From Frigoribacterium sp. SL97 (lineage in GTDB: Bacteria > Actinomycetota > Actinomycetes > Actinomycetales > Microbacteriaceae): 64,000 nt of DNA. A model generated the notes under the pieces. It had not been told where the DNA came from and did not search any database. It saw only the letters and a list, made by a program, of their open reading frames with translations. A program made the position numbers and the translations under genes. This document shows, piece after piece, positions 42,316 through 51,380 of the stretch; position 1 is the stretch's first letter, and every line of letters starts with the position of its first letter. The DNA is taken from positions 3,472,001 through 3,536,000 of the forward strand of contig NZ_CP113062.1 of the NCBI RefSeq assembly GCF_026625765.1, given 5' to 3'.

Positions 42316-42360
42316 CGAGGGAGGCGCGGGGCGCGAATCGAGGCCGACCGCGCCTCCTCG
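42316..42360. terminator. Imperfect GGAGGCGCGG inverted pair
   Basis: CGAGGGAGGCGCGG and CCGCGCCTCCTCG face each other between the tRNA promoter side and the end of the next gene. Weaker than the perfect copies. Confidence 0.55.
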
Positions 42361-42367
42361 GGTCGTG

Positions 42368-42658
42368 TCAGTAGGTGTGCTTGCCTTCGCCGTCGCCCTT
42401 GTAGTCGCCGATCAGCTCGTCGACCTGGCCGGCCTCGGCCTGGCCGGGCTGGCGGGTGGGGACGGCGTCGTCGGCCGGTCCGTCGTCGAGCGAACGGGAG
42501 CCGGTGCCGCCGTCGGGGTGGTTCTCGCTGGTGATCTCGACGGGGCGGTCGTCCCGCTCGCCGACGGTGTGGTCGCCGTGACCCTCGCCACTGCTGTTGC
42601 CACGACGCTCGAGGTCGGTCTCGTCGGTGCCGTGCGGGTCGTCCGGGGTCTTCGTCAT
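42368..42658 (-). CDS. Small acidic hydrophilic protein
   Basis: A 96-residue, highly charged, low-complexity protein rich in Asp, Glu, Gly and Thr, with no membrane segment or cysteine. A strong GGAGG site lies in front of ATG 42658. It is probably intrinsically disordered. A similar acidic protein is encoded at 53208-53627. Function not recognised; an osmotic or stress-related role is only a guess. Confidence 0.65.
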   Translation of the reverse strand: MTKTPDDPHGTDETDLERRGNSSGEGHGDHTVGERDDRPVEITSENHPDGGTGSRSLDDGPADDAVPTRQPGQAEAGQVDELIGDYKGDGEGKHTY

Positions 42659-42808
42659 CGGGTTCCTCCTGCGCGCCGGACTGTCCGGCGGTCGTGCTCC
42701 GAGCATGCGCCGCGGGTCCGACCTCCGCCCGCGACACCCACCACACTCACGGCTCGAACGGTTGGGCGGCTGGCCCGCCCACGCTCTCGTCGAAAAGCAC
42801 AACGGCTC

Positions 42809-42837
42809 TTGCGCAACAGCTCTTGTGCACCTATCGT
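42809..42837 (+). promoter_or_regulatory. ArsR promoter with direct-repeat operator candidate
   Basis: TTGCGC (42809-42814), a 17-base spacer and TATCGT (42832-42837) lie seven bases before the ATG. The region also holds a direct repeat GCTCTTGCGCA / GCTCTTGTGCA about 14 bases apart, suitable for autoregulation. Confidence 0.55.
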
Positions 42838-42844
42838 CGACTTC

Positions 42845-43432
42845 ATGTCCGCCCGAGAGACCTCCCGAAGCACCCTCACCGATGCCGCCTCGATGCGCGT
42901 GCTCGCCCACCCGACCCGGTTGCGCCTCCTCGGTCTGCTGCGCGAACGCGGCGCGCAGACGGCCGCCCAGCTCGGCGACGCCGTCGACGAGGCCCCGGGG
43001 ACGATCAGCTACCACCTCTCGAAACTCGCCTCGATCGACCTGATCGAGGCGGCCGAGCCGCAGACCACCGACCGGCGCGAGCGCTGGTGGCAGGCCACCG
43101 CGCAGCTCACCAGTTGGGAGCCCGCCGAGTTGCTCGACGACCCCGACCGCCTCGTCGCCTCGTCCGCGCTGCAGAAGTCGATCGGCCAGGCCTACGCCGC
43201 CCGCTTCGGCGAGTACGTCGACGCGATGCCCACCCTGCCTCGCGAGTGGATCGCGGCCGGGGCGAGCGGCGACCGCAGCCTGCGCCTCACCACGACCGAG
43301 CTCGCCGCCCTGCGCCGCGACCTCGAGGGCGTCGTCGACCGCTGGCTCGACGTCAGCGCCGCCCACGACCCGGCGGCCGACGACGGCGCCGCGCCGGTCG
43401 TGCTCGTCTACCAGGCCTACCGCCGCCCCTGA
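42845..43432 (+). CDS. ArsR-family winged-helix regulator
   Basis: A 195-residue HTH protein. It has the ArsR-type core MRVLAHPTRLRLLGLLRERG, TAAQLGDAVDEAPGTISYHLSKL and a C-terminal extension with RWWQATAQ. Metal-binding cysteines are absent, so it probably senses an organic compound. The following MFS transporter starts nine bases later, which suggests regulation of an efflux pump. The promoter is leaderless-like. Confidence 0.85.
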   Translation: MSARETSRSTLTDAASMRVLAHPTRLRLLGLLRERGAQTAAQLGDAVDEAPGTISYHLSKLASIDLIEAAEPQTTDRRERWWQATAQLTSWEPAELLDDPDRLVASSALQKSIGQAYAARFGEYVDAMPTLPREWIAAGASGDRSLRLTTTELAALRRDLEGVVDRWLDVSAAHDPAADDGAAPVVLVYQAYRRP

Positions 43433-43440
43433 GGCGCGTC

Positions 43441-44847
43441 GTGAGCGAGAGCACGCCGGCCGAGGAGGCGCTGGGCACCGACAGCGCCACTCGCGGCGGT
43501 CGTCCGGCCCGGCCCCGCGGCGGGCGCACGGGTCACACCGTCCACACCGGGCGCACCGACCGGGTAGCCCTGTCGTCCCTCGTCGCGGCCCACGCGATCT
43601 CACAGACCGGCAACGTCGTCACGGCCTTCGCCGTGCCCTTCTACGTCCTGGGTCTCGGCGGGTCGGGGGCCGAGGTCGGGCTCGCGGCGGCGTTCGCGAC
43701 GGCCCCGGTGATCATCGGCGGCCCGCTCGGGGGCGTCGTCGTCGACCGGGTCGGGCACCGGCGGGCCGCGATCGTCGCCGACCTCGTGAGTGGCGCCTCC
43801 GTCCTCGCGATGCCCGTGCTCGCGCTCACCGTCGGGCTGCCGTTCTGGGCCCTGCTCGCGCTCGTCTTCGTCGGCGGCCTGCTCGACAGCCCCGGACAGA
43901 CGGCGCGCCGGGTGATGCTGCCCGCGCTGACCGAGCGGGCCGGAGTCCGCATCGAACGCAGCGTGGGGCTCCTCGACGGGTCCGAGCGCTTCGCCAAGCT
44001 GATCGGGGCGTCGATCGCCGGGCTCCTCGTCGCCGCCGTCGGACCGGTCGCGTCCCTGTTCGTCAACGCCGCCACCTTCGCCGTCTCGGCGGCCCTGACC
44101 GGGGCACTCGTCCCGGTGTCGGGTCCGGCACGGACCGGATCACCGAATCCGAGAGACGACCACCCGACCGACGCCACCGACGCGACCGAGCCGACCCGCG
44201 CCTCCTACCGGTCCGACCTCGTCGAGGGCGCCCGCTTCGTCGTCCGCGACCCGCTGATGCGGCTGATCGTCGCGCTCGTGCTGGTCACGAACCTGCTCGA
44301 CGCCGCACGCGGGTCGACCCTGCTGCCCCTCTACGCGAACGACCGACTCGGAGGCGCGGCCGCCCTGGGACTACTCGTCGCCACCATGGGCGGGTGCGCC
44401 CTCGCCGGCAACGTCGCCTTCGGTTTCGTCGCCCACCGGGTGCCGCGCCGCCTCACCTTCGTCGCCTGCTTCACCCTCGCCGGCGGGCCGTCGAGCCTGG
44501 CGTTCGCCCTCGGCGCCCCGCTGCCGGTGCTGGTCGCCGCGACCGCGCTCTCGGGTCTCGCCGCCGGCGCCCTCAACCCGATCCTCGGCACGGTGCAGCT
44601 CGAGCGCACCCCCGAGCACCTCCGCGGGCGGGTCTTCGGACTGGTCACCGCGGGAGCCTGGGCCGGCATCCCGGCCGGCGCCCTGCTCGGCGGGGTCGCG
44701 GCCGACACGATCGGGCTGACGGTCGCGTTCGGCATCGTCGCCGTGGTCTACACGACCGTCACGCTCGCCCCGCTCACCGGCGGTCACTGGCGGCTGATGG
44801 AGCGTCGGGGCCCGACCGGCGGCCGGCCACCTGCACCCTCGCTGTGA
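43441..44847 (+). CDS. MFS efflux transporter
   Basis: A 468-residue major facilitator superfamily protein with about twelve hydrophobic segments and the loop motif GGVVVDRVGHRRAAIVADL. A long hydrophilic N-terminal tail and a central loop rich in Asp and Thr (around residue 240) are present. Resembles the enterobactin/macrolide exporter branch (EntS/MefA-like). GTG 43441 follows the ArsR stop closely, so the two form an operon. Likely exports a drug or metabolite sensed by the ArsR protein. Confidence 0.85.
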   Translation: MSESTPAEEALGTDSATRGGRPARPRGGRTGHTVHTGRTDRVALSSLVAAHAISQTGNVVTAFAVPFYVLGLGGSGAEVGLAAAFATAPVIIGGPLGGVVVDRVGHRRAAIVADLVSGASVLAMPVLALTVGLPFWALLALVFVGGLLDSPGQTARRVMLPALTERAGVRIERSVGLLDGSERFAKLIGASIAGLLVAAVGPVASLFVNAATFAVSAALTGALVPVSGPARTGSPNPRDDHPTDATDATEPTRASYRSDLVEGARFVVRDPLMRLIVALVLVTNLLDAARGSTLLPLYANDRLGGAAALGLLVATMGGCALAGNVAFGFVAHRVPRRLTFVACFTLAGGPSSLAFALGAPLPVLVAATALSGLAAGALNPILGTVQLERTPEHLRGRVFGLVTAGAWAGIPAGALLGGVAADTIGLTVAFGIVAVVYTTVTLAPLTGGHWRLMERRGPTGGRPPAPSL

Positions 44848-44919
44848 GTCGGGGCGACCCCGGCGCATCGGCAGGTCGGACCGAGCCTGTTTCCAGGCGA
44901 CGTGTAGTTAGCTCGTCCG

Positions 44920-45780
44920 GTGACTGCTCACCCGACCCTCTCGACGACGCCTGCCGTCCGTCGACGGGTCACGGGTCGTTGGGTGGTCGCGTCGTCGGCC
45001 TCGCTCGTCGTGCTGGCAGGCGTGTACACGATCGCGGTCCTCACCGAGACCGGCCAGTCCATCGAGGACAGCATCCTCCGCTCGGTCGACGGCACCACGT
45101 TGTTGCAGTCCGGGGTCGCGCTCGACGCCATCTCTCCCCCGGCCGTGCTGCTGGTCGTCGCCCTCACGATGGTGGTGGCGTTCGTCCGCCGCCGGCCCGG
45201 GTCGGCCGTCCAGGCGGGCGTGCTGATCATCGGCGCGACGGTCACCACCCAGGTGCTCAAGCAGCTCGCGCCCCGCCCCGAGCTGACGGGCGAGCTCTAC
45301 GGCAACAGCTTCCCCAGCGGGCACGTCACGGTCGCCGTCGCCGCGGTCCTGGCGATCATGACCACCTTCGGTCGGCACGCCCGGCCCCTGTTCTACATGG
45401 TCGGTGCGGCGTTCGCGGCCGTCGTCGCCGAGCAGACCGTCGCCTTCGGCTGGCACCGCTGCAGCGACGTCGTCGGCGCCTGCGCCGTGGCCCTGCTCTG
45501 GCTCGGCCTCGTCCGCATCGCCGCCGCCCGCCTCTCACGTGACCCTCGCGGCCGCGACGACGTGGGCCCCCGGTCGCACGGGGCCACCTCGGTGGTGCTG
45601 GGCCTCGCCTTGGTCGTCTGCCTCACCCTGTCGGGCGCGATCTGGAGCATCGGCATCGGCTCCGACATGAGCCTCACGACCTCGACCGGCCAAGGGGTGC
45701 TGATGGGCGCGCGCCTCGCCGCGGCCGGCGTCGTCCTCGTCACGTGCTGGATCGCCTGGAAGCTCGACCGCAAGGCCTGA
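44920..45780 (+). CDS. PAP2-family phosphatase
   Basis: A 286-residue membrane phosphatase of the PAP2 type. The tripartite active-site motif is KQLAPRP, then NSFPSGH, then GWHRCSDVVG with catalytic histidines. About six hydrophobic segments. Family members dephosphorylate lipid phosphates such as undecaprenyl pyrophosphate or phosphatidic acid. GTG 44920 start; single gene. Confidence 0.88.
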   Translation: MTAHPTLSTTPAVRRRVTGRWVVASSASLVVLAGVYTIAVLTETGQSIEDSILRSVDGTTLLQSGVALDAISPPAVLLVVALTMVVAFVRRRPGSAVQAGVLIIGATVTTQVLKQLAPRPELTGELYGNSFPSGHVTVAVAAVLAIMTTFGRHARPLFYMVGAAFAAVVAEQTVAFGWHRCSDVVGACAVALLWLGLVRIAAARLSRDPRGRDDVGPRSHGATSVVLGLALVVCLTLSGAIWSIGIGSDMSLTTSTGQGVLMGARLAAAGVVLVTCWIAWKLDRKA

Positions 45781-45833
45781 CGCGCACGTGGCCCGATCCG
45801 CTCAGCCCGCGGCGAGCACGGCCCGCGGCGAGC

Positions 45834-47011
45834 TCAGCCCGCGGCGCCGGTCCCGAACAACAGCCCCAGCAGGTAGGTCACGGCGGCCGCCCCGAACCCG
45901 ATGCCGAGCTGGCGCAGCGCCCGCCTGACCGGGCTCGCCCCCGACAGCAATCCGACGACGGCGCCGGTGCCGAGCAGCGCGACGCCGACCAGCGCCGACG
46001 CCACGACGACCGCCACGAGCCCGGACAGCCCGAACAGGTAGGGCAGCACGGCGATCACGGCCCCGGACGCGAAGAAGCAGAAGCTCGAGGCGGCAGCGCC
46101 GAAGGCCGTGCCGAGGGTCTCGTGGGTGGCGGGCTCGTCGGCCGAGCGCGCCTCCTGGTCCGGGGCGTCCGCCCAGCCGGCCGTGGCGGCGCCCGGCGCG
46201 GCCCCCGCAGGAGGCGCGCTCGGCGACGAGGCCCTCGCCCCGCGCCCGCGAGCACCTCCCGCGCGTGGGCCTCGGCCTCGTCGGGCGACATGCCCCGTGC
46301 CCGGTAGACCAGCGCCAGCTCGTTCGCGTCGACGTCGAGGTCGGGCAGCACGTGTCGCGCCGTCGGGTCGGGGGTGGAGGCGTCGAGCAGCTCGCGCTGA
46401 GACCGCACCGAGACGTACTCGCCCGCCCCCATCGACAACGCCCCGGCGAGCAGACCCGACAGCCCGGTCAGCAGCACCACGTGGTTCGCGACGCCCGAGG
46501 CGCTGATGCCGAGCACGAGCGCCAGGTTGCTGACCAGACCGTCGTTCGCCCCGAACACGGCGGCGCGGAACGACCCCGACAGGCGGTTGCGTCCGCGCTC
46601 GGCCAGGCCGCGCACGACCTCGCCGTGGATGCGTTCGTCGGCGGCCATCGCGTCGGTGGCGTCGGCGTCGGTCGCGTAGGGCGACCGTGCCTCCGCGCTC
46701 TGCACGAGAGCCAGCACGAAGATCGAGCCGAAGCGCCGGGCGAGCACCCCGAGCACGCGGGTGCGCAGGTCGGTGCGGGCTGGACGCCCGACGTCGGCGC
46801 CGAGCAGGTCCACCCAGTGCTGTGCGTGGCGGCCCTCGGCGTCGGCCAGGGCGACCAGGATCGCGCGCTCCTCGCCGTCCCGGCGGCGGGCGAGGTCGCG
46901 ATAGGTCGACTCCTCGGCGCGCTCGTCGGCGAGGTAACGCCGCCAGCGACGCAGGTCGGCGGGGGTGCGGGTGCTCGTGCCGCCGCTGGTGCGGGTGCTG
47001 CTCGTGGGCAT
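45834..47011 (-). pseudogene. VIT1/CCC1-family iron/manganese transporter, frameshifted
   Basis: The N-terminal part (ATG 47011 to about 46250) encodes a ferritin-like helical domain (RRYLADERAEESTYRDLARR, EGRHAQHWVDLLG). The first VIT membrane helices follow (FGANDGLVSNLALVLG, GLLAGALSMGAGEYVSVRSQ). The last helices (LGTAFGAAASSFCFFASGA, LPYLFGLSG, VTYLLGLLFGTG) lie in another frame ending at 45834. One base appears missing relative to an intact gene, most simply in the CCCC run near 46238-46241. It could be a sequencing indel, a real frameshift mutation or programmed -1 slippage. An intact member would move Fe/Mn out of the cytosol. Confidence 0.8.
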
Positions 47012-47044
47012 GGGGACAGTATCGGCCGCGAGTACGGTCGAGCG

Positions 47045-47896
47045 GTGACCACACCCCGGCCCCGCTACCTCGGCGTCGACCTCGCCTGGCGCGACTCGAC
47101 GCCCGAGCGCCCCGCGAACGAGACCGGCCTGGCCGTGATCGACGCCGACGGCACGGTGCTCGACGCCGGCTGGGCGCGCGGCGTCGACGAGGTCGAGGCG
47201 TGGGTCCGACGCTGGTCGACGCCCGGCTCGGTCGTCGCGGTCGACGCCCCCGTGCTCGTGCCGAACGCCACGGGCATGCGGGCGAGCGAACGCCTCGTGG
47301 CGCGTGCCTACGGTCGCTGGCACGTGTCGGCCAACGCGAGCAGCGCCTCCCTGCCCTGGCTCGGCGGGCGCACCCTCGGCGAGCGCCTCGAGCGTGCCGG
47401 CGGCGTCTACGACGACGGCGTCGTGCCGGTGGAGGCCGACGCGGTGGGGCACTTCGAGTGCTACCCGTACACGACGCTCGTCGGCATGACCGAGCTCGCC
47501 TACGACGACAAGCGTCCCCGCTACAAGCGACCCGACCTCACCCTGCCCAAGGAGGCGCGGCGCGAGGCCCGCGCGGCGGCCTGCGACGAGCTGCTGCGTC
47601 GGCTGGGCGGGCTCGCCCGGGCCGAGGTGCCGTTGCGCCTCGACTCGCACCCGGTGTCGGCGGCGCTGCTCGAGGAGCCCTCGCCGCTGGTGGACCGGGC
47701 CTACAAACACCGCGAGGACCTGCTCGACGCGCTGGTCTGCGCCTGGACGGCGGCACTCCGCGCGCGGACGCCCGAGCGCCTGCAGGTGCTGGGCGTCGAC
47801 ACCGAGCCGGACGACCGCGGGAGGCGCGCGACGCTGATCTCACCGGCCCGCCCCGAGCAGCGCCTCGGCCCCGCCCCTGTGGCGCGGGTCGGCTGA
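47045..47896 (+). CDS. DUF429 family protein
   Basis: A 283-residue protein with the RNase H-like DUF429 start RYLGVDLAWRD and GSVVAVDAPVLVPN. The later acidic segment EDLLDALVCAWTA is typical of the family. TACGGT (47033-47038) lies six bases before GTG 47045, so a leaderless start. It is divergent from the VIT gene. The family has no firmly assigned function; a nuclease-like fold is predicted. Confidence 0.82.
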   Translation: MTTPRPRYLGVDLAWRDSTPERPANETGLAVIDADGTVLDAGWARGVDEVEAWVRRWSTPGSVVAVDAPVLVPNATGMRASERLVARAYGRWHVSANASSASLPWLGGRTLGERLERAGGVYDDGVVPVEADAVGHFECYPYTTLVGMTELAYDDKRPRYKRPDLTLPKEARREARAAACDELLRRLGGLARAEVPLRLDSHPVSAALLEEPSPLVDRAYKHREDLLDALVCAWTAALRARTPERLQVLGVDTEPDDRGRRATLISPARPEQRLGPAPVARVG

Positions 47897-47904
47897 GGGC
47901 CGCA

Positions 47905-48022
47905 CCGCGCCTCCTGACGTGACGACCCCGGGGCGCGGGTCGACGGCGGGACGCGACCCGCGCCTCCTGACGTGACGACGACGGGGCCCGACCCGGCGGT
48001 GGGACGCGACCCGCGCCTCCTG
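47905..48022. repeat. Tandem GGAGGCGCGG-containing repeats
   Basis: CCGCGCCTCCTGACGTGACG occurs at 47905 and 47958. GGGACGCGACCCGCGCCTCC occurs at 47948 and 48001. The roughly 53-bp unit fills the gap between the DUF429 and GNAT genes. Confidence 0.8.
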
Positions 48023-48059
48023 CACCCGCCGCGTCCCGCCCGTGTGGCAGGGTGGCGGC

Positions 48060-48572
48060 ATGCCCGCACGACCCGTGACCGTCCGCCGCACGACCGCCGA
48101 CGACTGGCAGCGCGTCCGCGACCTGCGCCTCGCGATGCTCGCGAACACGCCGATCGCCTACGGCGAGACGCTCGCCGTCGCCCGTCGTCACGCCGAGGCC
48201 GAGTGGCGGATGCGCGGGGCCCGGGGCGAGGCCGAGCACGGCACCTCGCTGGTCGCGATCGACGACGGGACGGGCGACTGGGTCGGCGCCATGGGCGGCT
48301 TCCTGCAGTCGGCGGGGCAGCCCCTGCTGGTCGGCGTGTACGTCGCCCCGAGCCATCGAGGGCGCTCGGCCGGGGTCACCGACCTGCTGCTCGACGGCGT
48401 CGAGACGTGGGCCGCGACCGAGGGCGACACCCTGCGCCTGCACGTCCACGAGCAGAACGAGCGGGCCATCGCGTTCTACCGTCGACGCGGGTACGAACCG
48501 ACCGGACACACGAACCCCTACGCCCTCGACCCCACCGCGCGCGAGCTCGAGATGCTCGCGCCGCTGCGCTGA
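48060..48572 (+). CDS. GNAT-family N-acetyltransferase
   Basis: A 170-residue GNAT enzyme. The acetyl-CoA-binding segment LLVGVYVAPSHRGRSAGVTDLL and the C-terminal NERAIAFYRRRGYEPTG strand-helix are clear. ATG 48060 with a weak CAGGGT -10 six bases upstream. The substrate (protein N-terminus, amine or antibiotic) is not determinable. Confidence 0.88.
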   Translation: MPARPVTVRRTTADDWQRVRDLRLAMLANTPIAYGETLAVARRHAEAEWRMRGARGEAEHGTSLVAIDDGTGDWVGAMGGFLQSAGQPLLVGVYVAPSHRGRSAGVTDLLLDGVETWAATEGDTLRLHVHEQNERAIAFYRRRGYEPTGHTNPYALDPTARELEMLAPLR

Positions 48573-48588
48573 CCGCCGCACCCGTCCG

Positions 48589-48948
48589 GTGGCGAGCACG
48601 CACGACGTCTTCCTCGAGGGCGCACACGACGAGTCGCGACACCTCGTCGAGCAGACCCTGACCGATCACGGCTTCACCCTGTCGCTCGCGTCGGACGGCA
48701 GCACCCGAGCCGTCCGGGGCACGCTGGCCTCCACCCTCGCGCTGCGCGCCTTCGCCGGGCGGGCGCAGTTGCTGACCCTCGGCGTGCAGTGGTTCGTGGA
48801 CGACCGGGGACGCCTCGTGGTGCGGGTCGTGCACGAGCCGGCCCTGTCGGTGCTCGGCGGCCCGGTCGGCGTCGTCCGGGCGCAGCGGGCCGTCGGCGAG
48901 GTGGTCCGGGCACTCGAGGCGGTCGCCCTCGCACGCCGCGCCCCCTGA
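48589..48948 (+). CDS. Hypothetical protein, small
   Basis: A 119-residue frame starting at GTG 48589, sixteen bases after the GNAT gene and with actinobacterial codon bias. It contains an alternating strand pattern (LLTLGVQWFVDDRGRLVVRVVHEP), no signal peptide and no recognised motif. Probably in an operon with the GNAT gene. Confidence 0.6.
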   Translation: MASTHDVFLEGAHDESRHLVEQTLTDHGFTLSLASDGSTRAVRGTLASTLALRAFAGRAQLLTLGVQWFVDDRGRLVVRVVHEPALSVLGGPVGVVRAQRAVGEVVRALEAVALARRAP

Positions 48949-49259
48949 CGGATGCGACCCGCGCGCGTCCTGTCCCCCGAAACACGCGTCTCGACGCCCT
49001 GCCTGTGAGGAGCGTCCACGTCTGAACCGCACCATCTCGTGCGGCCTAGCGTTCGTCGAGATGGAGGGCGCGAGCCCTGCATCGGTGTCGTCCGGACCGT
49101 GGGTCCCTGCCCGTGAAGCTCTCCCTGCGGCCCGGCGGCGTCACGGAGAGGATGCCGGGCCCGACGGACCCGCCGTCCTCTTCGTGACGCCCGATGCCGA
49201 CGTCTCGCCTCCGCCCTGCCGGCCCCGGCCAGGCCCGAGCGTGCTCGGAGCGCCTCTGG
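48949..49259. other. 311-base region without a confident gene
   Basis: It holds a TAGCGT box at 49047-49052 and an open frame from ATG 49061 (85 codons) that would overlap the end of the convergent ychJ-like gene. The frame is Pro/Arg-rich with no motif, so I do not call it a gene. No terminator-like palindrome stands out. Confidence 0.5.
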
Positions 49260-49685
49260 TCAGCCCGAGATCCCGTCGACGTAGAGCCACCGCCGGTCGA
49301 CCCGGGCGAACCGGCTGACCTCGTGCTGCGTCCCCACGCCGTCGTCGTCGCGGAAGTGCGCCTCGAACTCCACCGTCCCCTCGTCGTCGAACGGTCCGCC
49401 CGCGTGCGTCCGCACGACGTCGAGCCGGAACCAGCGCGTGCCCGGATCGACCTCGAGCGTCGCGGGCCGCGTCGTCGGGTGCCACGTCTCGAGCAGGTAG
49501 GAGGCGCGGGCGAGCACGAACGCCGAGTACCGCGAGCGCATCAACCGTTCCGCCGTCGGGGCGGGCGTCGTGCCCCGGTGCAGCGGCCCGCAGCACGATC
49601 CGTAGGTCTCGCCGCTGAGGCAGGGGCACCGGGCCGAGTCGTCGAGGTCGCGGCCGGAGCCGGCGGCGGGGGCAGCAGGAAGCAT
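49260..49685 (-). CDS. YchJ-family SEC-C protein
   Basis: A 141-residue UPF0225/YchJ protein with an N-terminal zinc-binding SEC-C motif (CPCLSGETYGSCCGPLH). The NTF2-like body includes LMRSRYSAFVLARASYLLETWHP. ATG 49685 gives family length. Family function is not established. Single gene, convergent with the gene before it. Confidence 0.9.
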   Translation of the reverse strand: MLPAAPAAGSGRDLDDSARCPCLSGETYGSCCGPLHRGTTPAPTAERLMRSRYSAFVLARASYLLETWHPTTRPATLEVDPGTRWFRLDVVRTHAGGPFDDEGTVEFEAHFRDDDGVGTQHEVSRFARVDRRWLYVDGISG

Positions 49686-49873
49686 CGGGCCATTCTCCGG
49701 CACGTCCCGGCGCCCCGTCCCCGGGCCTCCTCTCGGAGACGCCTGCCGGACCGAGCTACACCGTGGGCGGGCGCCGGGTACACCCGGTCGGCTCCCCAGT
49801 CCGGGTCGCACCCCAAGGGGCCGCCCCCGCACTGGGCGTCGCACTCCGGGCCACGACCTGCCACGGTGATGCC

Positions 49874-50269
49874 GTGACGAACTCGCCGACCTCCACCTCG
49901 CACCCCGTCCACGAGCAAGAGCTCGTGTTCGCGCACGTGCGCGCGGTGCTGAGCGCGGGGGAGGCGGGTCTCGTCCTCCCCCGACTGTCCCGGCGCAGGA
50001 CCGCACGGGCCCTGGCGTCGGCCGGCTTCAGCACCCTGACCGGCGAACCCGTCCGGGCGTCCGCCCTCAAGCACGACGGGACGCAGTTCTTCGACCGCTC
50101 CGAGACCGTCCTGGTCGAGTCGCTCAACAGCGGGCGACGGTTCTACGGCCTGTTCGTCGAACCGACCTCCCCGACCCACGAGGACTGGGCGACCGTCACC
50201 GACATGTTCGCCGAGCTCGGGCGCCGCGTGCACGGCCGCCTCGCCCCCGCCGACCAGTTCCGCGGCTGA
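49874..50269 (+). CDS. Hypothetical protein
   Basis: A 131-residue protein from GTG 49874. It is soluble, with a helical first half (VHEQELVFAHVRAVLSAGEAGLVLPRLSRR) and an alpha/beta second half (SGRRFYGLFVEPTSPTHEDW). No family recognised. It is flanked upstream by 188 bases containing no other evident element and downstream by a palindrome. Confidence 0.6.
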   Translation: MTNSPTSTSHPVHEQELVFAHVRAVLSAGEAGLVLPRLSRRRTARALASAGFSTLTGEPVRASALKHDGTQFFDRSETVLVESLNSGRRFYGLFVEPTSPTHEDWATVTDMFAELGRRVHGRLAPADQFRG

Positions 50270-50288
50270 GCCCTCCCGCCACACGCGA

Positions 50289-50356
50289 GGTCGCACCACG
50301 GTTGCGGCGTCGAACCACCCCCGTGCGTGGTTCGACGCCACGTGCGTGGTGCGACC
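50289..50356. repeat. Two-tier palindrome (copy 4)
   Basis: Outer arms GGTCGCACCACG (50289-50300) and the complement (50345-50356), inner arms GGCGTCGAACCAC (50306-50317) and the complement (50327-50339), all perfect. Between two same-strand genes; likely terminator for the first. Confidence 0.8.
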
Positions 50357-50435
50357 CGACCGCCCGAGCCGCCCGAGCGGCCCCGGCACCCCGGGCCACG
50401 CGCACGCGCCGCCCCGCACCCGGTAGCGTCGCGGC

Positions 50436-51308
50436 ATGCACGCCCTGCCGCCCGGAGCCCTCCGCATCGTCCACCTCAGCGATGCCCACCTGCTCGCCGA
50501 CGGGGCCCTGCACCAGGGTGTCGTCGACACGACCGAGGCCCTCGACCTCGTGCTGGCGGAGGCCGCGCGGGTCGAGGGGGTGCGACTGCTGGTGGGGTCG
50601 GGTGACCTGTCGGACGACGGGACCCGCGCCTCCTACCGGCACCTCCTCGAACGCACCGACGCCTGGGCCCGAGCGGCCGGTGCCGAGGTGGTGCTCGTGC
50701 CGGGCAACCACGACGTGCGCGAGCCCTTCGCCGAGGTGCTCGGCGGCGACCCGGCGAGGCCGCTCGACCTCGTGCGCGACGTCGACGGCTGGCGGGTGGT
50801 CGGGCTCGACACGTCCGTGCCCGGGGCCGGCTACGGACTGCTGCGACCCGAGCAGCTCGCCTGGTTGCGCGACGAGCTCGCGACGCCCGCCGAGCGGGGC
50901 ACCGTGCTCGTGCTGCACCACCCGCCGATCGCGGCGCCGACGACCCTGCACGAGTCGCTCGCCCTGCAGGACCCGGAGGCGCTGGCCGCGGTCCTCGAGG
51001 CGTCGGACGTCCGCGTCGTCCTCGCCGGGCACTACCACCGCCACGTCGTCGGCCACCTCGCGGGCGTCCCCGTGGTGGTCGCGCCCGGGGTGGCGAACGA
51101 CACGGACGTGCTGGCGACCGTCGGCACGGAACGGGCCGTGCGCGGCTCGGGCTTCGCCGTGGTCGAGGTGGCGGCCGACGGGTCGGTGCGCTCGACCGTC
51201 GTGCGCGCGCACGACCCGCGCGACGGCGACGAGGTCTTCGTGCTCGACGAGGCCGCCGTCGCCCGCATCGCCGCCGAGGCCGGACCGTCGCCCAGGGGCC
51301 GCGCGTAG
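50436..51308 (+). CDS. CpdA-like metallophosphoesterase
   Basis: A 290-residue calcineurin-like phosphoesterase with all metal-site motifs: LSDAHLL (D-x-H), GSGDLSDDG (GD), VPGNHDV (GNHD), LHHPP (H) and AGHYHRH (GHxH). Closest in pattern to class III cyclic-nucleotide phosphodiesterases. TAGCGT at 50424-50429 is six bases before ATG 50436, a leaderless start. Substrate inferred only from the family. Confidence 0.88.
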   Translation: MHALPPGALRIVHLSDAHLLADGALHQGVVDTTEALDLVLAEAARVEGVRLLVGSGDLSDDGTRASYRHLLERTDAWARAAGAEVVLVPGNHDVREPFAEVLGGDPARPLDLVRDVDGWRVVGLDTSVPGAGYGLLRPEQLAWLRDELATPAERGTVLVLHHPPIAAPTTLHESLALQDPEALAAVLEASDVRVVLAGHYHRHVVGHLAGVPVVVAPGVANDTDVLATVGTERAVRGSGFAVVEVAADGSVRSTVVRAHDPRDGDEVFVLDEAAVARIAAEAGPSPRGRA

Positions 51309-51380
51309 GCTCGGGACAGGCCTGCCGCCCACCCGGGGTCGGCGCCTGGCCGATCGTCGAGTCGTGAAAGTGAGACCCCC

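Noticed and set aside
47905..48022. Possible CRISPR array
   Set aside because: Only two copies of each unit, no uniform spacers and no cas genes in the window.
49061..49318. Possible 85-codon gene with a TAGCGT box upstream
   Set aside because: Eight-base spacing, Pro/Arg-rich product, and overlap with the end of the convergent ychJ-like gene; not enough support.
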